Below, in pieces: positions 53,446 through 64,000 of a DNA stretch of 64,000 bases. The position numbers and the translations under genes were made by a program. The DNA is from Fusibacter sp. A1 (GTDB lineage Bacteria > Bacillota > Clostridia > Peptostreptococcales > Acidaminobacteraceae), in contig NZ_QQWI01000015.1 of the NCBI RefSeq assembly GCF_004125825.1, positions 24,149 through 88,148 of the forward strand, read 5' to 3'. Numbering within the stretch: position 1 is the stretch's first letter; every line of letters starts with the position of its first letter. The notes beneath the pieces were generated by a model that was not told the DNA's origin, made no database searches, and saw only the letters and a list, made by a program, of their open reading frames with translations.

Positions 53446-54552
53446 ATGGTTAGAAACTTAGCTAGGTCGTTTATAACTTTAGTGGGTATTTCGGCAGGTT
53501 ACGGGCTTGGATTATTGTTGGAAAGCTTAGAACTTCTTGAAACCCTCTTTAAAGTCAATGCTCTCGATTCGGTTACATCCATCGTGGTGAATGTTTCACT
53601 CGCAATTATTCTAGGTATTATATTTTTCCTTAGTTCATCATGGATTGTAAAGAAGATTGTCGATTTCGCAGATCAGACAGAAAAGGAACTGGTGAAAATC
53701 CCCTTCAATCAGATGCTAGCAGGATCCATCGGATTGATTGTCGGCCTCATGATAGCCTATTTGCTGAATCCGATGATTAAGAATGTCGTTGGAGACAATG
53801 TCATTTATATGGTCATCGTCGTAGGTCTTTATGCGCTCTTAGGTTATTTGGGAGTCCGACTTGGTTCGAGAAACCTATCTGATCCGTCAAGGCTTACCGA
53901 GTACATCAAACTTGTCCCAAGTAAGACGATTGACAAGCAAAGTCATGAAAGTATGCCTAAGGTGCTTGATACGAGCGTGATCATCGACGGTAGGATCGCG
54001 GATATCTGTAAGACCGGTTTTGTCGAAGGCAAGCTGGTCATCGCGGAGTTCGTGCTCGAAGAACTGAGACATATCGCCGATTCTTCTGATTCGCTCAAAA
54101 GAACCCGCGGCAGAAGAGGGCTTGACATCCTCAATATCATACAGAAAGAACTTGACGTTGAAGTCGTCATCACAAGCCAGGACTTTGAAGATGTGAACGA
54201 AGTGGACATTAAACTGCTGAAGCTTGCGCAGATGCTTGACGGTGCGGTAGTCACCAATGACTTCAACTTAAATAAGGTAGCGGAAATACACGGTGTGAAG
54301 GTTCTGAATATCAATGATCTTGCCAATGCGATCAAACCTGTGGTGCTTCCTGGAGAAGAGATGCAGGTCATGGTGATCAAAGAGGGTAAGGAGAATCATC
54401 AGGGAGTCGCTTACCTGGACGACGGAACGATGATTGTCGTTGAAGACGGACGCATGCTGATCGGAAAAGAGATTCAGGCTGTGGTGACAAGCGTCCTTCA
54501 GACCTCGGCGGGTAGAATGATTTTTGTCAAACCCAAAGGTAAGGTTTCATGA
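53446..54552 (+). CDS. yacL: PIN/TRAM domain membrane protein YacL
   Basis: 368 residues. Four N-terminal membrane segments (within 1-150), a PIN nuclease-like domain (about 165-290) whose acidic residues are visible in VLDTSVIIDGRIADI, FVLEELRHIAD and VVTNDFNLN, and a C-terminal TRAM domain. YacL proteins are found beside disA/ispD in Firmicutes; substrate unknown. The ATG at 53446 follows AAAGGAGGAAGTGT. Overlaps ispD by 4 nt. Confidence 0.88.
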   Translation: MVRNLARSFITLVGISAGYGLGLLLESLELLETLFKVNALDSVTSIVVNVSLAIILGIIFFLSSSWIVKKIVDFADQTEKELVKIPFNQMLAGSIGLIVGLMIAYLLNPMIKNVVGDNVIYMVIVVGLYALLGYLGVRLGSRNLSDPSRLTEYIKLVPSKTIDKQSHESMPKVLDTSVIIDGRIADICKTGFVEGKLVIAEFVLEELRHIADSSDSLKRTRGRRGLDILNIIQKELDVEVVITSQDFEDVNEVDIKLLKLAQMLDGAVVTNDFNLNKVAEIHGVKVLNINDLANAIKPVVLPGEEMQVMVIKEGKENHQGVAYLDDGTMIVVEDGRMLIGKEIQAVVTSVLQTSAGRMIFVKPKGKVS

Positions 54553-55253
54553 GGATAAGTGTCATCATCCCTGCTGCAGGCATGGGTAAACGAATGGGAG
54601 CCCAGGTAAATAAACAGCTTCTTCAGATTGAGGGGCAGACCATCACTGCGCTTACGATAAGGCAGTTTCTTGCGCAGAAGAACATCGCAGAGGTCATCCT
54701 GGTCGTCAATCCGGATGATCGCAGCGCGATGTCGTCGGTGATAGAGAGTCTTGGAAAAATTGAAACACCTGTAAAAATGGTGGACGGCGGCAAGGAGAGA
54801 GTGGATTCTGTGATGAGCGGAATAGGTGCTGTCGATGCCACCTGTACCCACGTGTTCGTACATGACGGAGCAAGGCCCTTTGTCGATAAGGAGCTTTTAA
54901 ATAGGTTGATGCGCTCGCTTGAAGAGCATGACGCGGTTGTGCCCGTGGTAGCCTCAAAGGATACCTTAAAGTGGATGACCAGTCAGCATATCGATAGGAC
55001 CATCGACAGAAACCATGTGTATCGGGTGCAAACGCCACAATGTTTCACACTCGAGGTGGCAAATCGGCTGAAAGAGCACGCCGCAAGCAGCGGAAATACT
55101 TTTACAGACGAAGCGTCGATATGTGAGGATTTGGGTATAAGGGTCTATGGGGCTGTCGGTTCTGAGTGGAACATAAAGCTTACAACTCCAGAAGACATGG
55201 TGCTAGGTAGAGCGATATATACTCATTTAAAAGGAGAAAACAAGTGCGAGTAG
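54549..55253 (+). CDS. ispD: 2-C-methyl-D-erythritol 4-phosphate cytidylyltransferase
   Basis: 234 residues. Third enzyme of the MEP isoprenoid pathway. N-terminal CTP-binding loop [20 protein letters not shown] and TPQCFT are the family motifs. Start overlaps yacL; end overlaps ispF by 10 nt. Confidence 0.94.
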   Translation: MRISVIIPAAGMGKRMGAQVNKQLLQIEGQTITALTIRQFLAQKNIAEVILVVNPDDRSAMSSVIESLGKIETPVKMVDGGKERVDSVMSGIGAVDATCTHVFVHDGARPFVDKELLNRLMRSLEEHDAVVPVVASKDTLKWMTSQHIDRTIDRNHVYRVQTPQCFTLEVANRLKEHAASSGNTFTDEASICEDLGIRVYGAVGSEWNIKLTTPEDMVLGRAIYTHLKGENKCE

Positions 55254-55714
55254 GAACAGGTTACGACGTACATAGACTAGTGGAGGATCGCGCACTGATC
55301 TTAGGTGGAGTCACAATACCCTATGAGAAGGGTTTGCTTGGCCACAGTGATGCGGATGTGCTTATACACGCCATCATGGACGCCATCCTCGGAGCAGCGG
55401 CTCTAGGCGATATCGGGTTGCATTTTCCAGATATCGATGAAGCCTATAAGGGAGCATCAAGCATGACGCTTCTCAAAAGGGTCAATGAGCTGATCAGAGA
55501 AAAAGGATTCATCGTCAATAATGTTGACGCGACGGTTGTTTGTGAGCAACCTAAACTCAAGCCTTACATCGCTGAAATGGTCAAGAACATCTCGATGACA
55601 CTTGACCTTGCACACGATGCTGTCAATGTTAAAGCGACCACGACAGAAGGACTTGGATTTGAAGGTGAAGGAAAAGGAATCTCCGCCCAGGCGGTAGCAT
55701 CCCTGCGATTTTAA
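55244..55714 (+). CDS. ispF: 2-C-methyl-D-erythritol 2,4-cyclodiphosphate synthase
   Basis: 156 residues. Zinc enzyme of the MEP pathway: GTGYDVHRL (metal ligands Asp and His), [20 protein letters not shown], and the C-terminal [16 protein letters not shown]. Adjacent to ispD, as in many Firmicutes. Confidence 0.95.
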   Translation: MRVGTGYDVHRLVEDRALILGGVTIPYEKGLLGHSDADVLIHAIMDAILGAAALGDIGLHFPDIDEAYKGASSMTLLKRVNELIREKGFIVNNVDATVVCEQPKLKPYIAEMVKNISMTLDLAHDAVNVKATTTEGLGFEGEGKGISAQAVASLRF

Positions 55715-55721
55715 ATAGACT

Positions 55722-55759
55722 AAAAAAACGGTGACCGAAGTTCGGTCACCGTTTTTTTA
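55722..55759. terminator. Bidirectional terminator after ispF
   Basis: AAAAAACGGTGACCG / CGGTCACCGTTTTTT stem with a 5-nt loop, between the converging ispF and DUF5668-like genes. Confidence 0.9.
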
Positions 55760-55761
55760 GG

Positions 55762-56268
55762 TTAAAAGTCATCATAGTTCTTCTTGCGTTTTTTTGGTTT
55801 TCCAGCATCGGTCAGCAGTTTGACTCCGATAAAGATGATAATTCCAGGTACGATATATTTGAAAACTGTCGCTGAAATTGTAATCATGAACATAAGGATT
55901 GAAGCTGTCGCAAGTCCGAATGAAACCCAGAACAGGGCTTTCTCCTTACCGCCGAACCAGTAGAGCTGAAAGAGTCCGAAGGCTGGTCCTATCAGAAAGA
56001 AGGGCCACATGTATTCCATCAGGTGGTATCCTAAGAAACCGTTGATGAAGAAGATGATGCTGTAGGTGGTCAGTATGCCGCCCGGCACAAGTACACCAGG
56101 ATTTGCCCGTTTTACAAAGTGGGCGTATTCAAACATGATTCCCGGAACCAGTAAGAAGAGCGGCCAGAGTGTCCCCCATCCAAAATGAAATAGGTTGATC
56201 TCGTTCAACATGAAAAACATTCCGAATACAATTAAAGCTATTCCGATTAGCGATTTGCGATCTTTCAT
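55762..56268 (-). CDS. Small membrane protein, LiaF/DUF5668-like
   Basis: 168 residues with about five membrane segments (MKDRKSLIGIALIVFGMFFM at the start, then WPLFLLVPGIMFEYA, YSIIFFINGFLGY, WPFFLIGPAFG, TVFKYIVPGIIIFIG) and a basic C-terminus (KPKKRKKNYDDF). Resembles the N-terminal membrane domain of LiaF-type proteins. Function unknown. Ribosome binding site AGGAGG. Confidence 0.65.
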   Translation of the reverse strand: MKDRKSLIGIALIVFGMFFMLNEINLFHFGWGTLWPLFLLVPGIMFEYAHFVKRANPGVLVPGGILTTYSIIFFINGFLGYHLMEYMWPFFLIGPAFGLFQLYWFGGKEKALFWVSFGLATASILMFMITISATVFKYIVPGIIIFIGVKLLTDAGKPKKRKKNYDDF

Positions 56269-56370
56269 AAAAAATCCCTCCTGTTTTCTTTCTTGATTTT
56301 ATTATAGTCCAAATCAAGCAGAAAAAAAGAGGGATAAGGGTATTATAAGCTGTTTCTAATCAGCCCTTAA

Positions 56371-58443
56371 TCAAATGATTTCCTCAGCGTCTGCTTCGCT
56401 GTATTGCAGGCGATACAGATCGTAGTATAAACCACCCTTGCTGATCAGTTCATCGTGATTACCGATTTCTTTGACCTCACCTTTGTTGAGTACGATGATC
56501 TTGTCTGCATTTTTGATCGTCGAAAGACGATGCGCGATCACAATCGTTGTACGCTTGTTGGCGAGCTTCAAGATAGCGTCCTGTATGAGTTCCTCGGTTT
56601 CTGTGTCTATGTTCGAGGTTGCCTCATCCAAAATCATGATTTCGGGGTTATAGGCAAGCGCTCTGGCAAAGGACAGGAGCTGCCTTTGACCAGTTGAAAA
56701 CTCGTTTCCACGTTCTTTCAGCTTGTATTCAAAGCCTTCATGCTGCTTGTCGATGAACAGTTTCGCGTTTACGACCCGAGCTGCCTCTTCGATACGGGCT
56801 TTCGAGATGTCCTTATTGTACATCCTGATGTTCTCGCTGATGGTGGATGAGAAGAGGTAGACATCTTGAAGCACCATTCCGATATGGCTTCGGAGCTTTT
56901 CCTTGTCGAAATCCTTGATCGAGATACCGTCAATCAGGATGTCTCCTTTCTGAATATCATAAAAACGGTTGATCAGACTGGTGATGGTGGTCTTGCCCGA
57001 ACCGGTATGGCCCACGATGGCGATGGTCTCACCCGCCTTGATCTCGAAGGACACGTCCTTGAGCACAGGCTCGTTTTCATTATAGCTGAACCAGACGTTT
57101 TTAAACTGGATATCCCCTTTGATCTTTTTGACCCGTTTGGGTTCGATCGGATTTTCGATCGGATTGCGGGTTTCCTGAATTACAAAGAGCCTTTCAGCAC
57201 TGGCCATCGCCGACTGCATGATGTTGAACTTCTCAGAAAAGTCGAAGATCGGCTGGTAGAACTGCTTGATATAGCGTGTAAAGGCGATCAACACGCCGAG
57301 TTCGATGCTCTGATTGAGGACCTTGGAGCTACCGTAGAGTAAAAGCATTACAAGACCGATGCTGTAGATAAACGACATGGCCGGTCTGAATACGCCAAAA
57401 ATACGAATTTCGCTGAGTAGGGTATCCTTATAATCGTGATTGCTCACTTCAAAATCATCGTAGTATTTTTTTTCAACACCGAAGATCTGGATGATGTTCA
57501 TGCCAGAGATGTATTCCGACAGCTTAGAATTGATGATCGCGATCTGCAGCTTGATTTTTCGCTGCACTTCTCTGATCTTGATTCTGAAGAGCCAAGTCGC
57601 TGCCACCACGAGTGGGAACGATGCCAAACAGACCAGTGTCAGCTTCACATCGATGAGCAACATGATCACCACGATACTTATCACCATCATCAGATCTTTT
57701 AAGACGGTTAAGAGGACGCTGGTGTACATCTCGTTGATGTTGTCGAGGTCGTTTGTGATTCTTGTGACCAGACGACCTACTGGATTCTTTTCGAAATAGG
57801 TAAGGTCCAGATTCATGATATGTGAAAACAGGTCCTCACGCATTTTAAAAATAATCTTTTGTGAAGTCCAGTTAAGCAGTATGACCTGACCGTAGTTAAA
57901 TACAAATCCAACCACCAAGAGAAGGAAGAATCCCAGTGCGAGTTGAGACAGGTTGTAAAAAGCGTGTTCGTCAAGTGCTGCCTGAAACTCATCGGTTAAG
58001 ATATGCGCCTTATAAATTGAGTTCTCTGTCGACAGATACGCGGTATCGGTGCCGACTTCAATGTCATAGCCTTTTGACAGGTCGTAGTGATACGGAACCC
58101 AGTACAGTTTATCTTCTGATCGTATCACCCTGATCTTGTCATCGGGTTCGATCAGTCGGTAGGATAGCGATGAATAGTTTCTGCCTTCATAGGAAAGGGT
58201 CGTGATGTCCGAATGCTCGTCGTAGACCCCATAGACCTTTTCTGTAGGGTTGATGATATCGTCGATCGCCACCTTGATCAGAAACGGATTTGCGACTTCA
58301 ACAAGCGTGACTACAACTAAGAGAATCAGGCAGATTCCCAAAAGCAGAGCATGCGGCTTGGCATAACGCATAAGGCGCATGAATAGCTTGAGGTCGAAGG
58401 ACTTTTCTATTTTCTTTTCTGAAAATTGTTCTTTGTTTTCCAT
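56371..58443 (-). CDS. BmrD/YheH-type ABC exporter subunit with extracellular insertion
   Basis: 690 residues. Same half-transporter layout but with an extra domain of about 100 residues between the first two membrane segments (about 60-155), outside the membrane, as in Bacillus BmrD. Walker A GHTGSGKTT, variant signature FSTGQRQ, Walker B with the catalytic Glu (ILDEATSNID). Canonical-site partner of the gene at 58456, which ends 12 nt before it. Multidrug or lipid-type export is inferred from BmrCD. Confidence 0.87.
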   Translation of the reverse strand: MENKEQFSEKKIEKSFDLKLFMRLMRYAKPHALLLGICLILLVVVTLVEVANPFLIKVAIDDIINPTEKVYGVYDEHSDITTLSYEGRNYSSLSYRLIEPDDKIRVIRSEDKLYWVPYHYDLSKGYDIEVGTDTAYLSTENSIYKAHILTDEFQAALDEHAFYNLSQLALGFFLLLVVGFVFNYGQVILLNWTSQKIIFKMREDLFSHIMNLDLTYFEKNPVGRLVTRITNDLDNINEMYTSVLLTVLKDLMMVISIVVIMLLIDVKLTLVCLASFPLVVAATWLFRIKIREVQRKIKLQIAIINSKLSEYISGMNIIQIFGVEKKYYDDFEVSNHDYKDTLLSEIRIFGVFRPAMSFIYSIGLVMLLLYGSSKVLNQSIELGVLIAFTRYIKQFYQPIFDFSEKFNIMQSAMASAERLFVIQETRNPIENPIEPKRVKKIKGDIQFKNVWFSYNENEPVLKDVSFEIKAGETIAIVGHTGSGKTTITSLINRFYDIQKGDILIDGISIKDFDKEKLRSHIGMVLQDVYLFSSTISENIRMYNKDISKARIEEAARVVNAKLFIDKQHEGFEYKLKERGNEFSTGQRQLLSFARALAYNPEIMILDEATSNIDTETEELIQDAILKLANKRTTIVIAHRLSTIKNADKIIVLNKGEVKEIGNHDELISKGGLYYDLYRLQYSEADAEEII

Positions 58444-58455
58444 AGCTGCCCTCCT

Positions 58456-60210
58456 TTAAGCGTCATAGCTAGCGATGCGTTCTTCGAGTTGTTGTTTTTC
58501 AAACAGTTCACGATAGAAGCCATCCTGGCTTAAAAGTTCGTCATGTGTGCCGATTTGGGACAAATATCCGTTATCAAGCACGATGATCTGGTCCGCATGT
58601 TTTATCGAAGAGATTCTATGGGCGATGATGATGGCCGTCTTATCCTTGAGTTCCGATTTTAGGTGGGTCAGGATCGATTCTTCGGTTTTGGTGTCCACAG
58701 CAGAAAGCGCATCGTCGAGAATCACAAGGTCAGGATTCTTAATCAGCGATCTCGCAATTGAAATACGCTGCTTCTGTCCGCCGGACAGATTCACTCCACG
58801 CTCACCTAACATTGTGTCATACCCGTTGGGAAGAGACTCGATCTCAGCACCGATGTTAGCCAGCTTCGCGTAGTGCGTCACTTTTTTCAGTTTTGTGTCA
58901 TCGTCTGTAATGGCAATGTTTTCCTTAATCGACTGCGAAAACAGGAAGTTGTTTTGCGGTACGTAACCGATGTGGTCACGCAGCAACTTAAGCGGAATGT
59001 TTCTGATATCGTGTCCGTCGATAAACAAGGTTCCGCGCGGTGCGTTGTATAGCCTGATCAAAAGATTGGCAAGCGTCGTTTTTCCAGAACCGGTTCGGCC
59101 GAGAATCGCGAGCGTCTGTCCGCGTTTTACTTTAAAACTTAAATGTTTCAGCATAGGTATGGCGTCATTTGGGTATGTAAAACTAAGGTCTTTAAGTTCG
59201 ATGTCTCCGAATAGGCGGGTAACCTCTTCGTTGGACTCATCGTCGTTGATGTCAGGTTTGGCGTCAAGAATATCGTTGATCCTCTTTAGGGACGCGACAC
59301 CACGTTGTAAAACGTTGATGACCCATCCGATTGCCATAAAAGGCCAAGTGAGCAGTCCTAAATAAGTGACAAAAGTTACAAATTCGCCAATGGTGATGTG
59401 GCCGCTCAATACAGTCTGACCGCCAAAATAGATAGCAAGCACGACACTTGTCGATGCGATGAAACCGATCATTGGGAACATGAATCCCCAAACCGATACA
59501 AGCTGCAAGTTGCGCTTTAGCATCTGGTGGTTATCCTTATTGAACTCGTCCACTATCGCTCGCTCGCGTACGAAGGTCTTGATGATCCTGATGCCGGTGA
59601 AGGCTTCGCGGGCTCTTTCGCTGATTGTTGAAAAGGCTTCGCTCACTTTTTTGTGACGCCTTTGAATCAGTGGACCGAGAACAGCGATGATTACCGCTAG
59701 AATCGGAAGTGGTATAAGTGCGTAAAACGTAAGTCGTGCGTCGATCTGCGTAGCCATGATGGTCACTGTCGTAAGCGTCAAGAAGATCGCATCGGTGATC
59801 ATGATGACGCCTGGTCCAAATGCCATGCGCACAGAATTCAGATCGTTTGTGGCACGTGCCATAAGGTCGCCTGTCTTGTTATTGATGTAATAATCAAGAG
59901 ATAGCTTTTCCAAATGACCGAAAAAGCGTTGTCTGATCGCTGTTTCGATTTCTCTAGAACCGCCTGTGATCAGGACTCTCCAGAAATATCTACAAACGGC
60001 GATGACAAGTTCAAGCGCAAGGATGGTCACTACCATCAGCAGCAAGAAGTCGTTTGGCAGATCCTTTGCCACCAGCTTATCGACAATGCGTCCGATAATC
60101 CAGGGTGGAACAAGCTGAAAGGCGTCGATGACGATAAGCAGCAAGACTCCGAGGGCGTAGCGCCAAATGTTTTGTTTCAGTAAGTCTTTGATGTGTCTAA
60201 AAATTTCCAT
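58456..60210 (-). CDS. BmrC/YheI-type ABC exporter subunit, degenerate site
   Basis: 584 residues, close to Bacillus BmrC (585). Six membrane segments and a nucleotide-binding domain with Walker A GRTGSGKTT, signature LSGGQKQR and Asp in place of the catalytic Glu (VILDDALSAVD). Forms a heterodimer with the following gene. Start at the ATG at 60210; its promoter sits only about 25 nt upstream, so there is no room for a BmrB-like leader ORF, unlike the exporter at 4045. Confidence 0.88.
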   Translation of the reverse strand: MEIFRHIKDLLKQNIWRYALGVLLLIVIDAFQLVPPWIIGRIVDKLVAKDLPNDFLLLMVVTILALELVIAVCRYFWRVLITGGSREIETAIRQRFFGHLEKLSLDYYINNKTGDLMARATNDLNSVRMAFGPGVIMITDAIFLTLTTVTIMATQIDARLTFYALIPLPILAVIIAVLGPLIQRRHKKVSEAFSTISERAREAFTGIRIIKTFVRERAIVDEFNKDNHQMLKRNLQLVSVWGFMFPMIGFIASTSVVLAIYFGGQTVLSGHITIGEFVTFVTYLGLLTWPFMAIGWVINVLQRGVASLKRINDILDAKPDINDDESNEEVTRLFGDIELKDLSFTYPNDAIPMLKHLSFKVKRGQTLAILGRTGSGKTTLANLLIRLYNAPRGTLFIDGHDIRNIPLKLLRDHIGYVPQNNFLFSQSIKENIAITDDDTKLKKVTHYAKLANIGAEIESLPNGYDTMLGERGVNLSGGQKQRISIARSLIKNPDLVILDDALSAVDTKTEESILTHLKSELKDKTAIIIAHRISSIKHADQIIVLDNGYLSQIGTHDELLSQDGFYRELFEKQQLEERIASYDA

Positions 60211-60232
60211 AAATATCACGCTCCATAACATT

Positions 60233-60260
60233 AGTATAATATATATGTAGGAAAGTACAA
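60233..60260 (-). promoter_or_regulatory. Promoter of the BmrC/D-type operon
   Basis: On the minus strand TTGTAC (60260-60255), 16-nt spacer, TATACT (60238-60233). Confidence 0.65.
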
Positions 60261-60563
60261 TGTGTTTTCATTCAAAACTTAGCCTCTCGAAATATAAAAT
60301 GGGATGTGTGAATATTCATGCACGCGTTACGCATATCAAACGTTCAAATCACTGAAAAAACGTTTTCATAAGCTTATTGTTGAATGAAAAGTGTAAGAAT
60401 ATCAAAAGGGGTCGAAAGTGAGCCCTCAATTGGAAACACTAATGTTGATTAACATGTTAAGAGTTCGAAATCTTACTTGACTTTTGTGGTGGCATCTGTT
60501 AATTTAGTTGTTAATATATCAGTCGGCTACAAGCGGACGACGACGTAAAAATAACAGAAACAT

Positions 60564-60633
60564 CACTCGTATAATTGTGGGGATATGGCCCAAAGTTTCT
60601 ACGGAGCAACCGTAAATTGCTTCACTATGAGTG
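60564..60633 (+). promoter_or_regulatory. Guanine riboswitch aptamer
   Basis: Classic purine aptamer: P1 CACTC (60564-60568) with GAGTG (60629-60633), conserved TATAATT, GATATGG loop, AAGTTTCTAC, loop CCGTAAA, and CACTATGAGTG at the 3' side. The specificity base (position 74 of the xpt numbering) is C, which pairs with guanine. Located 96 nt before guaB, in the 60211-60729 interval whose other half (60261-60563) shows nothing beyond a weak TTGACT (60477) / TAATTT promoter. Confidence 0.93.
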
Positions 60634-60654
60634 GAATTATGACGTAGCTTTTAA

Positions 60655-62190
<1,536 letters not shown>

Positions 62191-62204
62191 TCTGGGAGGA
62201 TCAC

Positions 62205-63740
62205 ATGAAGCCAAGAGAAATGATAGTTGTCGTAGACTTCGGCGGGCAGTACAACCAGCTCATCGCACGTCGTGTAAGAGAAAACAAAGTCTACTGCGAA
62301 GTAGTCTCGTACAAAAGAACAGCAGAAGAAATCAAAGCGATGAATCCAAAGGGAATCATCTTCACAGGCGGACCAAACTCGGTGTACGGTGAAGATTCAC
62401 CGACAATCGACCCTGCAGTCTTCGACTTAGGAATACCGGTACTAGGCGTATGCTACGGCGCACAGCTGATGGCTCAAACCCTTGGCGGTAAAGTAGAGAG
62501 ATCGACAAAAAGAGAATACGGCAGAATCCACCTGAACATCCATTCGCAAGCACCGCTCTTTAGCGGCATCGAAACAGGATCGACATGCTGGATGTCGCAC
62601 AACGACTATATATCAGCACCACCAGCAGGCTTCGAAGTATCGGCAACAACAGCGGACTGTCCGGTTGCAGCAATGCAGAACGTCGACAGAAGCCTATATG
62701 CCGTTCAGTTCCACGCAGAAGTCGAGCACACGCCATTCGGCCGCGACATGATCAAAAACTTCCTTTATCAAGTATGTGACTGCGAAGGCACATGGGACAT
62801 GGGCAACCTTGCAGAAACCTTCATCCAAGAAATCAGAGAGCAAGTCGGCGACAAAAAAGTACTTTGCGCGCTATCTGGCGGAGTAGACTCATCGGTAGCA
62901 GCGACACTAGTGCACCGAGCAGTAGGCGATCAGCTGACGTGCATCTTCGTCGACCACGGCCTAATGAGAAAAGACGAAGGCGATCAGGTCATGGAAACCT
63001 ACGCAGACGCCTTCCACATGAACGTGATCCGCGTGAACGCACAAGATAGATTCCTAGGAAACCTAAAAGGCGTATCCGACCCAGAAACAAAACGCAAGCT
63101 CATCGGCCAGGACTTCATCAGAGTATTCGAAGAAGAGGCAAGCAAACTAGAAGGCATCGAGTTCCTAGTACAAGGAACCGTCTACCCAGACGTCATCGAA
63201 TCAGGCACAGACACAGCACACGTCATCAAATCGCACCACAACGTGGGCGGCTTGCCAGAAGACATGGAGTTCAGCCTGATCGAACCGCTACGTCAGCTAT
63301 TCAAAGACGAAGTAAGAGCCCTAGGCGAAGCGCTTGGAATCCCACACCACATGGTATGGAGACAACCCTTCCCAGGCCCAGGACTGGCAATCAGAGTCAT
63401 GGGAGAAATCACAGAAGAAGCCCTACACATCGTCAGAGAATCAGACGCGATACTTAGAGAAGAAGTCCTAAACGCAGGACTAGAAAAGTCAATCTGGCAG
63501 TACTTCACCGTATTACCAAACGTAAGATCCGTAGGCGTCATGGGCGACGAAAGAACCTACAGCCACGCCGTAGGCATCAGAGCCGTAACCTCCACAGACG
63601 GCATGACCAGCGACTGGGCAAGAATCCCTTATGACGTTTTAGACAAGATCAGCTCTAGGATAGTCAATGAAGTTGAGAACGTTAATAGGATTCTGTATGA
63701 TATAACGAGCAAACCACCAAGTACGATCGAGTGGGAGTGA
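62205..63740 (+). CDS. guaA: GMP synthase (glutamine-hydrolysing)
   Basis: 511 residues. Class I amidotransferase domain (1-190: catalytic Cys in GVCYGAQLM, His in QFHAEVEH), ATP-pyrophosphatase domain (LSGGVDSSV) and C-terminal dimerisation domain ending PPSTIEWE. Makes GMP from XMP. 14 nt after guaB with GGGAGG. Its coding strand is unusually poor in T from about 62200 to 63627 and then returns to the window's normal composition in the last about 110 nt. Confidence 0.95.
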   Translation: MKPREMIVVVDFGGQYNQLIARRVRENKVYCEVVSYKRTAEEIKAMNPKGIIFTGGPNSVYGEDSPTIDPAVFDLGIPVLGVCYGAQLMAQTLGGKVERSTKREYGRIHLNIHSQAPLFSGIETGSTCWMSHNDYISAPPAGFEVSATTADCPVAAMQNVDRSLYAVQFHAEVEHTPFGRDMIKNFLYQVCDCEGTWDMGNLAETFIQEIREQVGDKKVLCALSGGVDSSVAATLVHRAVGDQLTCIFVDHGLMRKDEGDQVMETYADAFHMNVIRVNAQDRFLGNLKGVSDPETKRKLIGQDFIRVFEEEASKLEGIEFLVQGTVYPDVIESGTDTAHVIKSHHNVGGLPEDMEFSLIEPLRQLFKDEVRALGEALGIPHHMVWRQPFPGPGLAIRVMGEITEEALHIVRESDAILREEVLNAGLEKSIWQYFTVLPNVRSVGVMGDERTYSHAVGIRAVTSTDGMTSDWARIPYDVLDKISSRIVNEVENVNRILYDITSKPPSTIEWE

Positions 63741-63780
63741 GTGAAACGAACGTACTAATCGTAAAAACAGAGAAGTGCAT

Positions 63781-63842
63781 AAATTAGAATAAAAAGACGA
63801 CTGAGTGTGTTCACATACTCAGTCGTCTTTTTATTCTAATTT
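63781..63842 (+). terminator. Long terminator palindrome after guaA
   Basis: About 29-bp stem from 63781 to 63809 (AAATTAGAATAAAAAGACGA...) paired with 63814-63842, with one G-U position and a TTCA loop; a T stretch lies within the right arm. Effective in both directions. Confidence 0.85.
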
Positions 63843-64000
63843 ATATAGGGCGACGAGCCCGTTGTGGACATCTCGAAGAGTGGCCACACAGCGCGAAGTG
63901 ATGAACCGTGTAGAGTTAGATAACATGTGATTTGTAACGCGTCGTTCACGATTTGAAAAATCGGGAACGCTCTTCTTGGCTTTCGACTCAAGAGCTAAAG
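63843..64000. other. Unassigned right end of window
   Basis: No gene can be supported here. The complement is open in one frame (about 50 codons, ending in the guaA terminator) but has no recognisable motif, and the far end is outside the window. Confidence 0.4.

Noticed and set aside
54706..55038. 110-codon minus-strand ORF inside ispD
   Set aside because: Antisense to conserved IspD motifs and without RBS.
56866..57342. 158-codon plus-strand ORF inside the BmrD-type gene
   Set aside because: Antisense to the nucleotide-binding domain; no start signal and no family resemblance.
63790..64000. Open minus-strand frame at the right edge
   Set aside because: About 50 codons are open, but no motif is recognisable and the 5' end is outside the window, so a gene cannot be supported.

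Overview
The window is 64 kb of chromosome from a low-to-moderate GC, Gram-positive-type anaerobe of the class Clostridia. The evidence is strong AGGAGG-type ribosome binding sites, the order mcsA-mcsB-clpC-radA-disA-carD-yacL-ispD-ispF, a cobalamin-dependent class II ribonucleotide reductase, a pyrophosphate-type phosphofructokinase, a guanine riboswitch in front of guaBA, and cytoplasmic-type SEC-C and DUF2089 proteins. The mix with a chemotaxis cluster and a type IV pilus locus suggests a motile relative of Fusibacter-like Clostridia, but that placement is inference. No rRNA, tRNA, insertion sequence, phage or CRISPR array was seen.

Layout. 1-3.5 kb: 5' part of ilvE (minus strand), then nrdJ behind a promoter that overlaps an NrdR box. 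3.6-8.1 kb: a heterodimeric ABC exporter whose two genes are preceded by tiny ORFs and mutually exclusive RNA hairpins; this looks like translation-coupled attenuation of a drug exporter. 8.2-10.8 kb: an orphan dihydrolipoyl dehydrogenase and a three-gene DUF2089/SHOCT-like operon. 10.9-21.1 kb: a signalling island (HDOD response regulator, receiver protein with a degenerate kinase module, CheY, CheA, CheW, CheR, a large PAS hybrid kinase and a CheY-like partner), without receptor or CheB. 21.2-26.7 kb: a parvulin-type isomerase convergent with a minus-strand type IV pilus operon (receiver protein, PilT, PilC, four pilin-like membrane proteins). 26.8-34.2 kb: yhaM, mscS-like, plsC, GNAT, SEC-C, a split LysO, a Cof-type HAD phosphatase and a reductive-dehalogenase-like iron-sulfur protein.

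34.3-46.2 kb: PPi-phosphofructokinase behind a structured leader, rluF, a UPF0182 membrane protein, a kinase / vWA / PP2C trio that matches the TerY-phosphorylation triad, glsA on the minus strand with a palindromic operator on its promoter, and an EF-G paralogue. 46.2-55.7 kb: the mcsA-to-ispF stress, DNA-repair, c-di-AMP and isoprenoid block, in which McsB has lost its recognisable catalytic residues and ctsR is absent. 55.8-60.2 kb (minus): a small membrane protein and a second heterodimeric ABC exporter of BmrC/BmrD type. 60.5-64 kb: guanine riboswitch, guaB, guaA and a long terminator palindrome.

Points most worth a second look are the exporter leader with four tiny ORFs, the pseudo-McsB, the TerY-type triad, the degenerate kinase in the chemosensory island and the structured leader before the phosphofructokinase.
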